64,000 nt of DNA from Myxococcus sp. RHSTA-1-4 (GTDB lineage Bacteria; Myxococcota; Myxococcia; Myxococcales; Myxococcaceae). The translations under genes and the position numbers were made by a program. The stretch covers positions 1-64,000 of the forward strand of contig NZ_JAIQDG010000005.1 of the NCBI RefSeq assembly GCF_020037125.1. The letters are read 5' to 3'. How positions within the stretch are numbered: the first letter of the stretch is position 1; every line of letters starts with the position of its first letter. Of this stretch, positions 34,856-45,479 are shown piece by piece. Under the pieces are notes generated by a model. It was not told the DNA's origin, did no database searches, and was given only the letters and a program-made list of their open reading frames with translations.

Positions 34856-36448
34856 CTACAGGCTGAAGCCGAGCCGGCGCAGCCCCTCGCGCGACACGTG
34901 CTGCACGTGGGTGTCCGAATCCCTGGCCGCCGCGTCGGACAGGGCGGCGGCGGCGTGAGGACCGCCAATGCGGCCCAGCGCCTGCGCCGCGGCCACGCGC
35001 ACGTCGGCCACCGGGTCCTCGCGCAGGCAGGTGGCCAGCCCCTTCACGTGGGGGGCGCGGCCAATGTGCTCCAGCGCCCGGGCGGCGGCGGCGCGCACCA
35101 CCGGGTGCTCCGAGCCGAGCAGCCCCGCGGCTTCGTCCCCCCGGGAGGACTGGCGCTGGCTGGCCACCACCTCCAGCGCGGCGGCCACCACCTCCGGCGA
35201 CGGGTCCTCCAGCGCGCGGACGGCGGCGCCCACCACCACCTCCGGGTGCCGGGAGGCCAGGGCCCCCAGCGCGCGCAGCGCGCCGGCCCGCACCGGCGCC
35301 TCCGCGTCATTCAGGTAGGCCGCCAGCGAGCCCACGCGCTCTCGCGAGCCCTCGTCACAGTCCACCAGCTGCGCCAGCGCGTCGCCGCGCAGGGCGGCGG
35401 GCAGCGCCCTGTCCCCGGCCGCGCTCAGGAGGAAGGCGGCGCAGCCCTTCTCCCGCGCCATGGCCTCCAGCCAGGGACGGGCCGCGGCGGCATCCCCCGC
35501 CTCCAGGCGGCGCTCCGCGGCCAGCCGCGTCGCCAGCCCCTCCGCCTGGGCCAGCGCCCGGGCGGCGTCGCGGCGCACGGCGCGGTCCGTGTCTCCCAGC
35601 GCGCGCTCCAGCTCCCGCCGCGCCAGCGGCCCGTACACCCGAAGGGACAGCACCGCCTTGCGGCGCTGGAGGGGGTCCGCCACCGCCAGCGCCGGCTGCA
35701 GCGCCTCCAGCTCGTGCGAGTACACGGCGAAGAGCCGGTTGATGCGCGCCTCGTCCGCCGGCCGCGCCTCGTCCAGGAGCAGGCGTCCCACGGAGGTGCC
35801 CTTGCGCTCGGCCACGGCCTTGAGGGCACCGGCGATGATTTCGTCCGTGGACTCCGGCCGGGACTCCATGGCGTCCAGCACCACCCGCGCGGGCCGCCGG
35901 CCCAGGAAGCCCGACAGGTGGAGGAGCGCCGCGCCCCGCACCGGCACCTCCTCCGCGTACAGCTCCACCTCCAGCGCCTTGCGGATGGCGTCGCGGCGGG
36001 CCCATACCCGCGCCGCCGCGTCCGGCCCCCGGGGGCCCGCTCCCTTCAGGAAGTCCGCGGAGGACTGGCCCGCCTCCGCGGCGGCGCGGGCGGCGGTGAG
36101 GCACGCGTCCAGGTCGGCGGAGGCGGGTGTGGAGGCCACCCACTCCGCCAGGAGGCGGCGCTCGGTGGTGCCGCGGAGCTTCGCGTCCATGCGCACCGCG
36201 GCCCACCGCACCCGCCAGTCCGCATCCTTCCGGGCGGAGGCGAGCGCCTCACGGGGCGCCGGCCTCATGCCCTCCAGGGCGGACACCCAGGCGTCCACGC
36301 GCCCTCCCGACAGGCAGGCCCCACAGGCCCTCGCGCGTTGAGCGGAGCCCACCACGTGCCGCTGGCAGGACATCCAGCAGTCCTTCGCCCCGGAGCCGGC
36401 GCTCTGGCCGGTCGCCAGGAGCACCACCAGGAGGAGGGCAGGGCTCAC
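34856..36448 (-). CDS. Exported HEAT-repeat protein, Cys-rich N-terminus
   Basis: This protein has 530 residues. A signal peptide (1-18) is followed by a short Cys-rich strip with four Cys (CWMSCQ and CGACLSG, about residues 24-46), which may bind a metal or form disulfides, then HEAT/PBS-lyase repeats over almost the whole length, clearest in the last 170 residues ([60 protein letters not shown]). The start is a GTG at 36448. It is not obviously linked to neighbours. It likely binds proteins in the periplasm. Confidence 0.78.
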   Translation of the reverse strand: MSPALLLVVLLATGQSAGSGAKDCWMSCQRHVVGSAQRARACGACLSGGRVDAWVSALEGMRPAPREALASARKDADWRVRWAAVRMDAKLRGTTERRLLAEWVASTPASADLDACLTAARAAAEAGQSSADFLKGAGPRGPDAAARVWARRDAIRKALEVELYAEEVPVRGAALLHLSGFLGRRPARVVLDAMESRPESTDEIIAGALKAVAERKGTSVGRLLLDEARPADEARINRLFAVYSHELEALQPALAVADPLQRRKAVLSLRVYGPLARRELERALGDTDRAVRRDAARALAQAEGLATRLAAERRLEAGDAAAARPWLEAMAREKGCAAFLLSAAGDRALPAALRGDALAQLVDCDEGSRERVGSLAAYLNDAEAPVRAGALRALGALASRHPEVVVGAAVRALEDPSPEVVAAALEVVASQRQSSRGDEAAGLLGSEHPVVRAAAARALEHIGRAPHVKGLATCLREDPVADVRVAAAQALGRIGGPHAAAALSDAAARDSDTHVQHVSREGLRRLGFSL

Positions 36449-36495
36449 GAGGCGGCCACTCTAGTCCAACAGCACCAGGTTTCCCCCCAGCACCC

Positions 36496-36524
36496 TTGCG
36501 TTTTCCCGGGCGCTGGGCCATACC
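36496..36524 (+). promoter_or_regulatory. Candidate sigma-70 promoter for rpsU
   Basis: TTGCGT (36496-36501), 17 bases, and CATACC (36519-36524) form a weak sigma-70-like pair in the gap before rpsU. The start point would be near 36531, giving a leader of about 50 bases. Confidence 0.35.
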
Positions 36525-36579
36525 CGCTGCCCCTTTTGAAGTACACCCACATCCACGCACGGCGGAAGGAGGTGACAGT

Positions 36580-36774
36580 ATGCCCGGTATCCGAGTCAAG
36601 GAAGGAGAGTCCATCGAGAGCGCCCTCAAGCGCTTCAAGAAGGCCACCGAGAAGGCTGGAATCCTCTCTGAGATCCGCAAGCGCGAGCACTACGAGAAGC
36701 CTTCCGTCAAGCGGAAGAAGAAGGCCCTCGCGGCCAAGAAGCGCGCGGTGAAGAAGGCCCGCAAGTCGTTCTAA
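36580..36774 (+). CDS. rpsU: 30S ribosomal protein S21
   Basis: This 64-residue basic protein has all S21 features: [20 protein letters not shown], a middle helix with [18 protein letters not shown], and a Lys/Arg-rich tail. S21 helps mRNA pairing at the 3' end of 16S rRNA. An AAGGAGGTGA ribosome site precedes the ATG at close to ideal spacing. It heads the rpsU-yqeY-dnaG-rpoD cluster, the macromolecular synthesis arrangement. Confidence 0.95.
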   Translation: MPGIRVKEGESIESALKRFKKATEKAGILSEIRKREHYEKPSVKRKKKALAAKKRAVKKARKSF

Positions 36775-36866
36775 CGCGAGGCCCGTGCGCGGAGCCGGGG
36801 CGCCGTCAGGTGCCCTGGCTCCCGTCGTCCAGTCCCCGAACACACTTTCCACAGCGGAGTCGCGAC

Positions 36867-37325
36867 ATGGCCACCCTGAAGGAGCGGATCGACGCGGACC
36901 TGAAGGACGCGATGCGGTCCAAGAACGAGCTCACCACCAGCGTGCTGCGCATGCTCAAGAGCGCGGTGAAGTACAAGGAAGTCGAGCCGGGCGCCTCCGC
37001 CCTCGACGACGCGGGCATCCAGTCCGTCATCACCGGCCTCATCAAGCAGCGCCGCGACTCCATCGACCAGTTCAAGTCCGGCGGCCGGCCCGAGCTGGCG
37101 GACAAGGAGGAGGCGGAGATTGGCGTCCTCCAGAACTACCTCCCCAAGCAGCTCACCGCCGAGGAGCTGACCGCCGCCGTCCAGGCCGCCATCGCCGAGG
37201 TGGGCGCCAAGGGCCCCAAGGACATGGGCGCCGTCATGAAGAACCTCAACCCCAAGCTCCAGGGCAAGGCCGAGGGCCGCGCCATCTCCGAGGCCGTCAA
37301 GGCGGAGCTCGCCAAGCTGTCCTGA
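36867..37325 (+). CDS. yqeY: GatB/YqeY-domain protein
   Basis: This 152-residue protein matches the YqeY family: LKERIDADLKDAMRSKNELT, TSVLRMLKSAVKYKEVE, IGVLQNYLPKQLTAEELTA, and a C-terminal MGAVMKNLNPKLQGKAEGRA. The fold is shared with the tail domain of GatB, which binds tRNA in the amidotransferase; the role of free YqeY is unsettled. Its position between rpsU and dnaG is conserved in many bacteria. Start ATG at 36867. Confidence 0.92.
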   Translation: MATLKERIDADLKDAMRSKNELTTSVLRMLKSAVKYKEVEPGASALDDAGIQSVITGLIKQRRDSIDQFKSGGRPELADKEEAEIGVLQNYLPKQLTAEELTAAVQAAIAEVGAKGPKDMGAVMKNLNPKLQGKAEGRAISEAVKAELAKLS

Positions 37326-37665
37326 GCCGCTCCAGCCTCGGTGCCCCTGCCGGCGCTGTCGGGAAACCGGCGGCGCCGTTGCATTTGGGGCCGTCGAGGG
37401 GGCGGAAACTTGCCCCCCCGGCCCCCCGTCATTAAGTGCCTGAGCAGGCCCCAACCGCGCCCCCGCCCCCGCCGGCGGCAAGGCAGCGCCCAGGAGCCCC
37501 AGGAGTCCGTGCCGTGCCCCTCCCCACCCCGCGAGCTTCCCGCTTCCCTTCCGCCCCACGCGTGGGACGGATCCGGCGGGTCGTCTGCCCGGCGGAGGAC
37601 GTCAGCCTGGGCCGCGATGATGTCAGGCATGGGCCCACCTCTGCGTGGGCGAGGGGGTGGCAGCC
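37326..37665 (+). other. Gap between yqeY and dnaG
   Basis: These 340 bases hold no gene that I can support. A weak imperfect hairpin lies just after yqeY (about 37349-37373). The rest is C-rich and may carry a dnaG-rpoD promoter, but I see no convincing -35/-10 pair. The length would allow separate control of dnaG and rpoD. Confidence 0.5.
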
Positions 37666-39483
37666 GTGATTCCGGAGCACAAAATCCAGGAGGTCCTCGA
37701 GCGGGTGGACCTCGTCGCCCTCATCGGGCGCCACGTGGAATTGAAGAAGGCCGGGCGTGAGTGGAAGGGCCGCTGTCCCTTCCACCAGGAGAAGACGCCC
37801 TCCTTCTACGTGGTGCCGGAGAAGCGCTTCTACTTCTGCCATGGCTGCCGCGCGAGCGGCGACGCGGTGTCCTTCGTCCAGCGCTACCTGGGGAAGACCT
37901 TCGTCGACGCGGTGAAGGACCTGGCGCAGGAACTGGGCATCGACGTCCAGGGCGAGGAAGACCCGGGAGTCCGCGAGCGCCAGCGCATCAAGGAGGCCAC
38001 GGACTTCGCCGCCGAGCACTTCCGTGCCCTGCTGTGGCAGCAGGACGAGGGCCGCGCCGCGCGCGCCTACGTGGCCAGCCGGGGTGTCTCCGAGGAGACG
38101 GCCATGGCCTTCGGGCTGGGCTGGGCCCCCAACGCGTGGACCCTCCTGGCGGACCGCTTCCAGAAGCAGGGCATGCTGGAGTGGGGGCAGCAGGCGGGCC
38201 TCGTCACGCCCCGCAACAGCGGGGACGGCTACATCGACTTCTTCCGGGGCCGGCTCATCATCCCCATCCGCTCCCCGGAGGGCCGCGCCATCGCCTTCGG
38301 CGGCCGGCTGGTGGGCTCGGATGACGGGCCCAAGTACCTGAACTCGCGCGAGTCCCGCATCTACAACAAGAGCGAGACGCTCTTCGGGATGAACCAGGCG
38401 CGCGACGAGATTCACAAGCGCAAGGCCGCCATCCTGGTGGAGGGCTACTTCGACTGCATTGGCCTGTACCAGGTGGGAGTCCGCAACTCCGTGGCCCTGT
38501 GCTCCACCAACCTGACGCCCGGCCACCTCCAGGTGCTGCGGCGCGTGGAGGCGAAGCGGCTCTTCCTGCTGCTGGACGGAGACAAGGCCGGCCTCGCCGC
38601 CGTCGAGCGGCTGGCCGGCCCCCTGCTCGCAGCGGGAGCGGACGCCCGGGTGGCCTTGCTTCCACAGGGGGATGACCCGGACACTTTCGCGCGACGCGAG
38701 GGTTTGGAAGGTGTGGAGCGGCTGCTCGAGAGCGCGCAGCCGCTCACCACCCACCTGTTCACGACCGTCCTCCCCGACGGCACTCGGTCCCCCTTCGAGG
38801 AGAAGATGGCGGCGCTGGACCGGCTCAAGCCGATGATTGCCCAGGTTCCCCCGGGACTGGTGCGCAAGGACCTCTTCGAGGCCCTGGCCACCTGGTTCGG
38901 CTGGACGGCGGCCATCGTGGACGAGTCCCTCCGCAACCTGCGCCCCAAGCCCGGCCCCACCGCCGCCCCCGCCTCGCAGCCCGCGGGCCCCGCCCGGCAG
39001 CCTGCCCGCCCCCCCGAGAAGGCGCCCCCCTGGCTGGAGACCCTCTATGTGGCCTCCGTCCTGAGGGACTCGCGCCTCCTGGCCCGCGACACCTTCCGCG
39101 TGTGTGACGAACTGTCCCACATGGGCCTGCGCATGGCGCTCGCCCATGCGACCTCCGGGCATGGGACGGAGGACGCGCTCTACGAGGCGTCGGACGCCGT
39201 GAAGCGCGCCGTCGAGGAGGCGTGGCGCCAGCTCCCCGAGCCGGGAATGGTGCTTGAGCAGGACTTCTCGAACATCTGCCGGGAAATCATGGTGCGGCGC
39301 ATTGACGAACGGCTCATTTATATAAGACGGGCGACGGAGCAGACGGCGGGGGCGTTCGACCTGACAGAGGAGACGCGCCAGCTCCTGGCGGAGCGCGTGG
39401 AACTGTTGGCCCTCAAGAAGCGTGTCCTGGAGGAGCTCAAGCCCGGCTCCTCGGGAACAAAGGCGCCCATGCAACCGGTTTGA
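37666..39483 (+). CDS. dnaG: DNA primase
   Basis: This 605-residue enzyme makes RNA primers for replication. The zinc-binding domain has C37-x2-H40-x17-C58-x2-C61. The catalytic core (about 115-330) includes FFRGRLIIPI, YLNSRESRIYNKSETLFGM, the Toprim Glu in ILVEGYFDCIGL and the Asp pair in LLLDGDKAGL. The C-terminal part (about 430-600) is the helicase-binding domain, after a Pro-rich hinge. Start is the GTG at 37666, giving the standard IPEHKIQEVLERVDLVALIG beginning and a GAGGGGGTGG ribosome site. Confidence 0.96.
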   Translation: MIPEHKIQEVLERVDLVALIGRHVELKKAGREWKGRCPFHQEKTPSFYVVPEKRFYFCHGCRASGDAVSFVQRYLGKTFVDAVKDLAQELGIDVQGEEDPGVRERQRIKEATDFAAEHFRALLWQQDEGRAARAYVASRGVSEETAMAFGLGWAPNAWTLLADRFQKQGMLEWGQQAGLVTPRNSGDGYIDFFRGRLIIPIRSPEGRAIAFGGRLVGSDDGPKYLNSRESRIYNKSETLFGMNQARDEIHKRKAAILVEGYFDCIGLYQVGVRNSVALCSTNLTPGHLQVLRRVEAKRLFLLLDGDKAGLAAVERLAGPLLAAGADARVALLPQGDDPDTFARREGLEGVERLLESAQPLTTHLFTTVLPDGTRSPFEEKMAALDRLKPMIAQVPPGLVRKDLFEALATWFGWTAAIVDESLRNLRPKPGPTAAPASQPAGPARQPARPPEKAPPWLETLYVASVLRDSRLLARDTFRVCDELSHMGLRMALAHATSGHGTEDALYEASDAVKRAVEEAWRQLPEPGMVLEQDFSNICREIMVRRIDERLIYIRRATEQTAGAFDLTEETRQLLAERVELLALKKRVLEELKPGSSGTKAPMQPV

Positions 39484-39576
39484 GTTCGCGTTTGTAAGAA
39501 ACCCTGACTTTGCGATAGATCGGCCGGCTCGCCCCTGGCCTACAAGCCCCTGAATTTCTTAAGGAGAAGTACCCGA

Positions 39577-41703
<2,127 letters not shown>

Positions 41704-41725
41704 ACAGCGCCTGAAGGCGTGCCCG

Positions 41726-41767
41726 AGGCCCCCGCTCCCCTTCGTGGACCGGGGGCCTTCGTGTTTC
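41726..41767 (+). terminator. Intrinsic terminator after rpoD
   Basis: AGGCCCCCG (41726-41734) pairs perfectly with CGGGGGCCT (41750-41758) around a 15-base loop, followed by TCGTGTTTC. It starts 23 bases after the rpoD stop. Confidence 0.8.
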
Positions 41768-41780
41768 TAGAGTCCGGGGC

Positions 41781-42152
41781 GTGGCGCTCCGAGCGAAGAA
41801 GAAGCCCCTGGCGAAGTCGAAGCCCCTGTCAAAGAGCGGGCCCGAGAAGCGCCCGCCCTTCTCCGAGGCGGTGCGGCGCGCGGTGCGGGCGATTCCGCGC
41901 GGGCAGGTGCGCTCGTACGCGCAGGTGGCGCTCTACGCGGGGCGGCCCGGCGCGGCGCGGGGCGTGGGAATGGAGCTGAGGGACTTACCCACGCACCACG
42001 AGGTGCCCTGGTGGCGCGTCATCCGCTCGGATGGGACACTGGCGCCCTTCGTCGCCTACGAGCAGGCCCGGCGCCTGCGCTCGGAGGGCGTGGAGGTGCA
42101 GCAGCGCGGCGAGCGGTTCCGCGTGAAGGAGGACGGCGACGAGCGGGGGTGA
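41781..42152 (+). CDS. Alkyltransferase-like protein (ATL), MGMT family without the active Cys
   Basis: This 123-residue protein has a Lys-rich N-terminus (1-25) followed by the DNA-binding domain of O6-alkylguanine-DNA alkyltransferases: FSEAVRRAVRAIPRGQVRSY, with the HTH and Arg finger, then GRPGAARGVG. At the place of the PCHR active site it reads P76-W77-W78-R79, so the alkyl-accepting Cys is replaced by Trp, as in ATL proteins, which bind O6-alkylguanine and recruit nucleotide excision repair. The His after it is also Trp, less usual for ATLs. The start is a GTG. It stands alone downstream of rpoD. Confidence 0.87.
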   Translation: MALRAKKKPLAKSKPLSKSGPEKRPPFSEAVRRAVRAIPRGQVRSYAQVALYAGRPGAARGVGMELRDLPTHHEVPWWRVIRSDGTLAPFVAYEQARRLRSEGVEVQQRGERFRVKEDGDERG

Positions 42153-42270
42153 CGGCCGCCCCGCCCGGGAGGCCTCCTCGCATCCGAGGGGAGCGCCCCC
42201 CCGGCCCTCTTGCCAGCGGCGCACACGGAGGGTTATTCACCCGGACGCGGTGACTGTTGCGTGTTCTTGG

Positions 42271-42343
42271 GGGCCCTTAGCTCAGCGGTTAGAGCTGTCG
42301 GCTCATAACCGATTGGTCCCTGGTTCGAATCCAGGAGGGCCCA
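42271..42343 (+). tRNA. tRNA with CAU anticodon, tRNA-Ile2 type
   Basis: This 73-base cloverleaf has a seven-pair acceptor stem (GGGCCCT/AGGGCCC), D-arm AGCTCAGCGGTTAGAGCT, anticodon arm GTCGG-CTCATAA-CCGAT and T-arm CCTGG-TTCGAAT-CCAGG; CCA is not encoded. The anticodon is CAU. The acceptor start, the TTAGCTCAG sequence and the TTGGTC variable region resemble E. coli ileX/ileY rather than elongator or initiator tRNA-Met. It is therefore probably read as isoleucine after lysidine modification by TilS. Elongator Met is the alternative. The DNA beyond it looks accessory. Confidence 0.88.
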
Positions 42344-42464
42344 CTCCCCTTAACCCCGCCCAGCGCTTCGGGAATCTTCTCCAAGGCGCTGGAGCGGGGG
42401 CTGCCTCCGCCGAACTCCGCACCACCGGCGCACCAGGCGGGCCGCCCACGGCCGGCGGGAGCAT

Positions 42465-42693
42465 CTAGGCAAGAAGCTCCTCGGTTGGCTGGAAGCTGAG
42501 CACCTCCAGTCCCGCGCACATATCCGCGACATCTGGGTGGCCACCGCCCCGACGGAGAGAGTCCACTTCAGGATGTTTCGAAACATGTTTCACCCACTCG
42601 TGAGGAGTTATCCGGGTGAAACGAATCGACGCTTGAAGCTGTTTATCCCTGTTCAGGCCCCAGGGATGAGGCGGCGGTCCGTCAATGAACAGA
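42465..42693 (-). pseudogene. 3' remnant of an unidentified gene, truncated at the 5' side
   Basis: On the minus strand an open frame of about 75 residues reads like real protein (LFIDGPPPHPWGLNRDKQLQ, SIRFTRITPHEWVKHVSKHP, HPDVADMCAGLEVLSFQPTE) and ends at a TAG at 42465. There is no plausible start codon within it, and at its upstream side it runs straight into the 3' end of the FAD-oxidoreductase gene in another frame. It looks like the tail of a gene whose front was lost when the downstream cluster arrived or by deletion. Its codons are less GC-extreme than those of the core genes. I do not recognise the family; the rest of 42344-42464 shows nothing. Confidence 0.5.
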
Positions 42694-44112
42694 CACGGCT
42701 GACTCGAGACCGTCCAGCGGGTTCGCCTGCCAACCGACCTGCTGGTTGAGCTGGTGGGTCGCGACCGCCGCCGCTCGCCCGAGCATCCCGGTGTAGGTGG
42801 GAAACGAGAATGGGACTCGCGCCAGCTCCGCGACCCGCATCCGCGCCGCGATGGCGATTGCCGCCGCCTGCGCTGTCTCCGCGGCCCGCTCGCCGACGAT
42901 ATGGCACCCCAGGATGGTGCCCGAGCGCGCGACGACGAGCTTGCAGAAGCCCGTCGTCCTCCCATCGATGAGGGTGCGGGTGGCCGCGTCGCAGTGAACC
43001 GTCGCCACGATGACATCGTGGGTCTCGCGGGCGTTCGCTTCGGTCAATCCCACCTGCGCATACTCGGGGTCCGTGAAGCTGGCGATGGGGTTCACGGAGT
43101 ATTCACTCGTCAGGCTGGCGCCGAGCACGGCATTCGTCGCGGCGACGAAGCCGTCCTGCATCGCCGGGGGGACCAGCATTCGCCGGCCAGTGACGTCGCC
43201 CGCGGCGAAGATGTGGTGGGCAGAGGTCCGGAGCTGGTCGTCCACGGCGATGAAGCCGCGAGCAGAGGTGTCGACCCCCGCGTCTGCCAGATTCAACCCC
43301 GCGACGTCCGCAGCCCAGCCAATCGCAACGACCGCGAGAGCCGCCTCCGCTCGCTCTCGTCCGCGAGCACGGGTGAAGTTCATCTGGACGCCGTCCCGTA
43401 TCCGCTCGAACGAGTCGATGGTGCCAAAGCCCTCGCGCACGTCGATGCCCGCCTCGAGCAGCGCGGCCCTGACGGCCTCGGCCACGTCCTCGTCCTCGGT
43501 GCGCAGGATCCGAGGGCCCGCCTCGAAGAGCTGGACGCGCGAGCCGAAGGCGTTGAAGACCGATGCCAGCTGCACCCCGGTGGCTCCACCGCCGACGACC
43601 AGGAGTGAAGGCGGGACGCGGGTCAGGCTCCACGCATCGCTGTGGGTGGCCGTCAGCTCGGCGCCTGGAACCGGGAGCGGGCGGCTGATTCCTCCGGCGC
43701 AGATGATGAACCTGTCCGCCCGCAGCCGCTGGCCGCTCTCTGTCTCGAGGGTGTGCTCGTCGAGAAAGCGCGCGGTGCCTGCCTTCTCGAGCACCGTGAC
43801 TCCAAGGCCCTCGAGCTGCTCCCGAAGGACCGAGTGTGCGCGCACGTCGCGGACGACCTCTTGCACCCGGCCGAGCAGGTGGCCGTAGTCCAGCCGTGGC
43901 GTCCCCGTCTCGATTCCATACCGGTGACATTGGCGGACCTCTCGCATCAGCCGGGCCGCATGGGCGAGCGTCCGCACCGGAACAGGTCCGTCATTGGCTG
44001 CCATGCCGCCATATTCAGCGCGGGTGACGAGCGTCGTTCGTGCTCCCAGGACGGCGGCACGCAGCGCCGCCGCCAGTCCCGCCGGCCCGGCGCCAATGAT
44101 CAACACATCCAT
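42682..44112 (-). CDS. FAD/NAD(P)-dependent oxidoreductase, disulfide-less relative of mercuric reductase/lipoamide dehydrogenase
   Basis: This 476-residue flavoprotein has the two-dinucleotide fold: FAD loop IIGAGPAGLAAALRAA at residues 5-20, NAD(P) loop VVGGGATGVQLASVF near 172-186, and the second FAD motif HHIFAAGDVTGRRML near 298-312. A C-terminal dimerisation domain follows (about 345-460, with FTDPEYAQVGLTE). The place of the redox-active CxxxxC reads EYGGMAANDGPVPVRTLAHA, without Cys, and the C-terminal HPTxSE-type His is replaced by FPTYTGML. So it cannot work as a disulfide reductase. It may pass electrons to another acceptor. It is the last gene of a four-gene operon, 12 bases after the DyP gene. 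Confidence 0.87.
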   Translation of the reverse strand: MDVLIIGAGPAGLAAALRAAVLGARTTLVTRAEYGGMAANDGPVPVRTLAHAARLMREVRQCHRYGIETGTPRLDYGHLLGRVQEVVRDVRAHSVLREQLEGLGVTVLEKAGTARFLDEHTLETESGQRLRADRFIICAGGISRPLPVPGAELTATHSDAWSLTRVPPSLLVVGGGATGVQLASVFNAFGSRVQLFEAGPRILRTEDEDVAEAVRAALLEAGIDVREGFGTIDSFERIRDGVQMNFTRARGRERAEAALAVVAIGWAADVAGLNLADAGVDTSARGFIAVDDQLRTSAHHIFAAGDVTGRRMLVPPAMQDGFVAATNAVLGASLTSEYSVNPIASFTDPEYAQVGLTEANARETHDVIVATVHCDAATRTLIDGRTTGFCKLVVARSGTILGCHIVGERAAETAQAAAIAIAARMRVAELARVPFSFPTYTGMLGRAAAVATHQLNQQVGWQANPLDGLESAVSVH

Positions 44113-44124
44113 CGCCAGCTCCTC

Positions 44125-45462
44125 CTAGGTACGCAGGTCTCCGAGCCAACGCAGGGCCTGGAGCCCCGGCATGAAGGCGTATTCACCGCCGCGCGTGGTG
44201 ACGAAGCGCTGCAGGCCAGTCAGGCGGCGGCGAATCGGGCGGTGGGGAATCGAGAACTCACCCGTGCCATCATGGGTTCCGGCGATGGGGTCCTTCGTGT
44301 GTCCCCCGCCGAAGAAGGTGCCCTCGTTCATCCATTCCGACTGCACGAACTCGAACTGGCGTCCGAGGTGCGCGCCGACGAAGGCGAACATCAGCCCTCG
44401 CTCGGCACCGTCGTCTTCGAGGACTCCCTCGGGCAGAGGGGGGCCGTAGGACGTGCCCCGCCGGAGCATCCGATGCAGGCTGACGACGCCAGCGACAGGG
44501 GCGTCGCGCGGGTTCGCTCGCCGGATGTGCGAGCCGGCCGGGGTCTTGTACCCAATCGCATCGTCTTCCTGGAACAGGAAGTCGTTGTTGCGCCGGGGGT
44601 CGCCGCCGAGCTCGGGGTCATCGTGAAAGGGGCACCTCGCGAGGGGCGCACCACTGCGCCAGCGCCCCATCATCTTCGCGGCGAGCCACTCTTCCTCCCC
44701 GGCCTTCGAGGCGTTGGCTTTCAGGTACTGGCGGAACCGCGCCACATCCTGGTGGAGCTTGCGGAAGGCGACGTAGGTGCCATTGCGGCCCAGGGCTTCG
44801 GGGACCGGCGCGGGAGGAAGTCCCCCCGTTTCGTCCGGGTAACCGAGCACGAATTCGCCCGCCTTGAGGGGGCGCTCGTGTGGGTTGGAGCCAGGAACGG
44901 CCGAGCCTTCGATTCCCGGAAAGCTGATTCCATCCTTGAACCCAAAGGCCTCCCTGCCGGTGGCCAGGGAGTGACAATCCTGGCGCCAGAGTGCGCGGAT
45001 GCCGGGCTGGTCCTGGTAGGCACGGCGTGCACGCTCCAGCGCGCGCTCGAGTTGCTCCGTTTCCGGAGCGAGCGCGACCAGGATGACGTGAACCTTCCGG
45101 CTCCCCAGGGGCGCTTCCCAATGTTCGGGGCTGCTGGCGCCGGTATCTCCCAGCACCCCTGCCCGCGCCGCCATGCCCTGCCGGAACTCCCACGCGAAGC
45201 TGGCGAGCGACTCCTCGGGGACGCCAAGCGCCTCGAGTCCGGAGTAGGTGAGCGCGACGCTCACCCACGTATCTCCCGCGGGGCTCGTCAGGTGCTCGGC
45301 CGAAGCGACGACTTCACTCAGCCGTCTCATGAGCGCGCGTCCCGCGGCAGGGTCTTCGATTTGCAGCAGGATGTAGGTCGCGGCGTAGGGGGAGGGGCGC
45401 GCACTCAGGATTCCGCTCTGGATGTTCTCCAACTCGAGCGAGCTACCGTTGCTTCCGCCCAT
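44125..45462 (-). CDS. DyP-type haem peroxidase
   Basis: This 445-residue protein carries the dye-decolorizing peroxidase hallmarks: the GxxDG motif as GFKDGIS (Asp near 177), the proximal haem His in AGSHIRRANPRD (near 312), and the distal Arg in LHRMLRRGTSYGPPL. The ferredoxin-like first domain starts LELENIQSGIL. It has no signal peptide and should reduce peroxide at the expense of an organic or protein donor. I choose the ATG at 45462, which has AGGGGG at good distance; a GTG at 45483 overlaps the stop of the upstream gene and would add seven residues. No encapsulin gene is near and its tail lacks an evident encapsulin tag. Confidence 0.9.
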   Translation of the reverse strand: MGGSNGSSLELENIQSGILSARPSPYAATYILLQIEDPAAGRALMRRLSEVVASAEHLTSPAGDTWVSVALTYSGLEALGVPEESLASFAWEFRQGMAARAGVLGDTGASSPEHWEAPLGSRKVHVILVALAPETEQLERALERARRAYQDQPGIRALWRQDCHSLATGREAFGFKDGISFPGIEGSAVPGSNPHERPLKAGEFVLGYPDETGGLPPAPVPEALGRNGTYVAFRKLHQDVARFRQYLKANASKAGEEEWLAAKMMGRWRSGAPLARCPFHDDPELGGDPRRNNDFLFQEDDAIGYKTPAGSHIRRANPRDAPVAGVVSLHRMLRRGTSYGPPLPEGVLEDDGAERGLMFAFVGAHLGRQFEFVQSEWMNEGTFFGGGHTKDPIAGTHDGTGEFSIPHRPIRRRLTGLQRFVTTRGGEYAFMPGLQALRWLGDLRT

Positions 45463-45479
45463 GGCTGCCCCCCTGCCGC

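Noticed and set aside
39492..39520. Promoter TTGTAA-GATAGA before rpoD
   Set aside because: The -10 match is only three of six at any allowed spacing; too weak to list as a feature.
44125..45462. DyP peroxidase as encapsulin cargo
   Set aside because: No encapsulin gene is in the window and the C-terminus lacks a clear targeting peptide.
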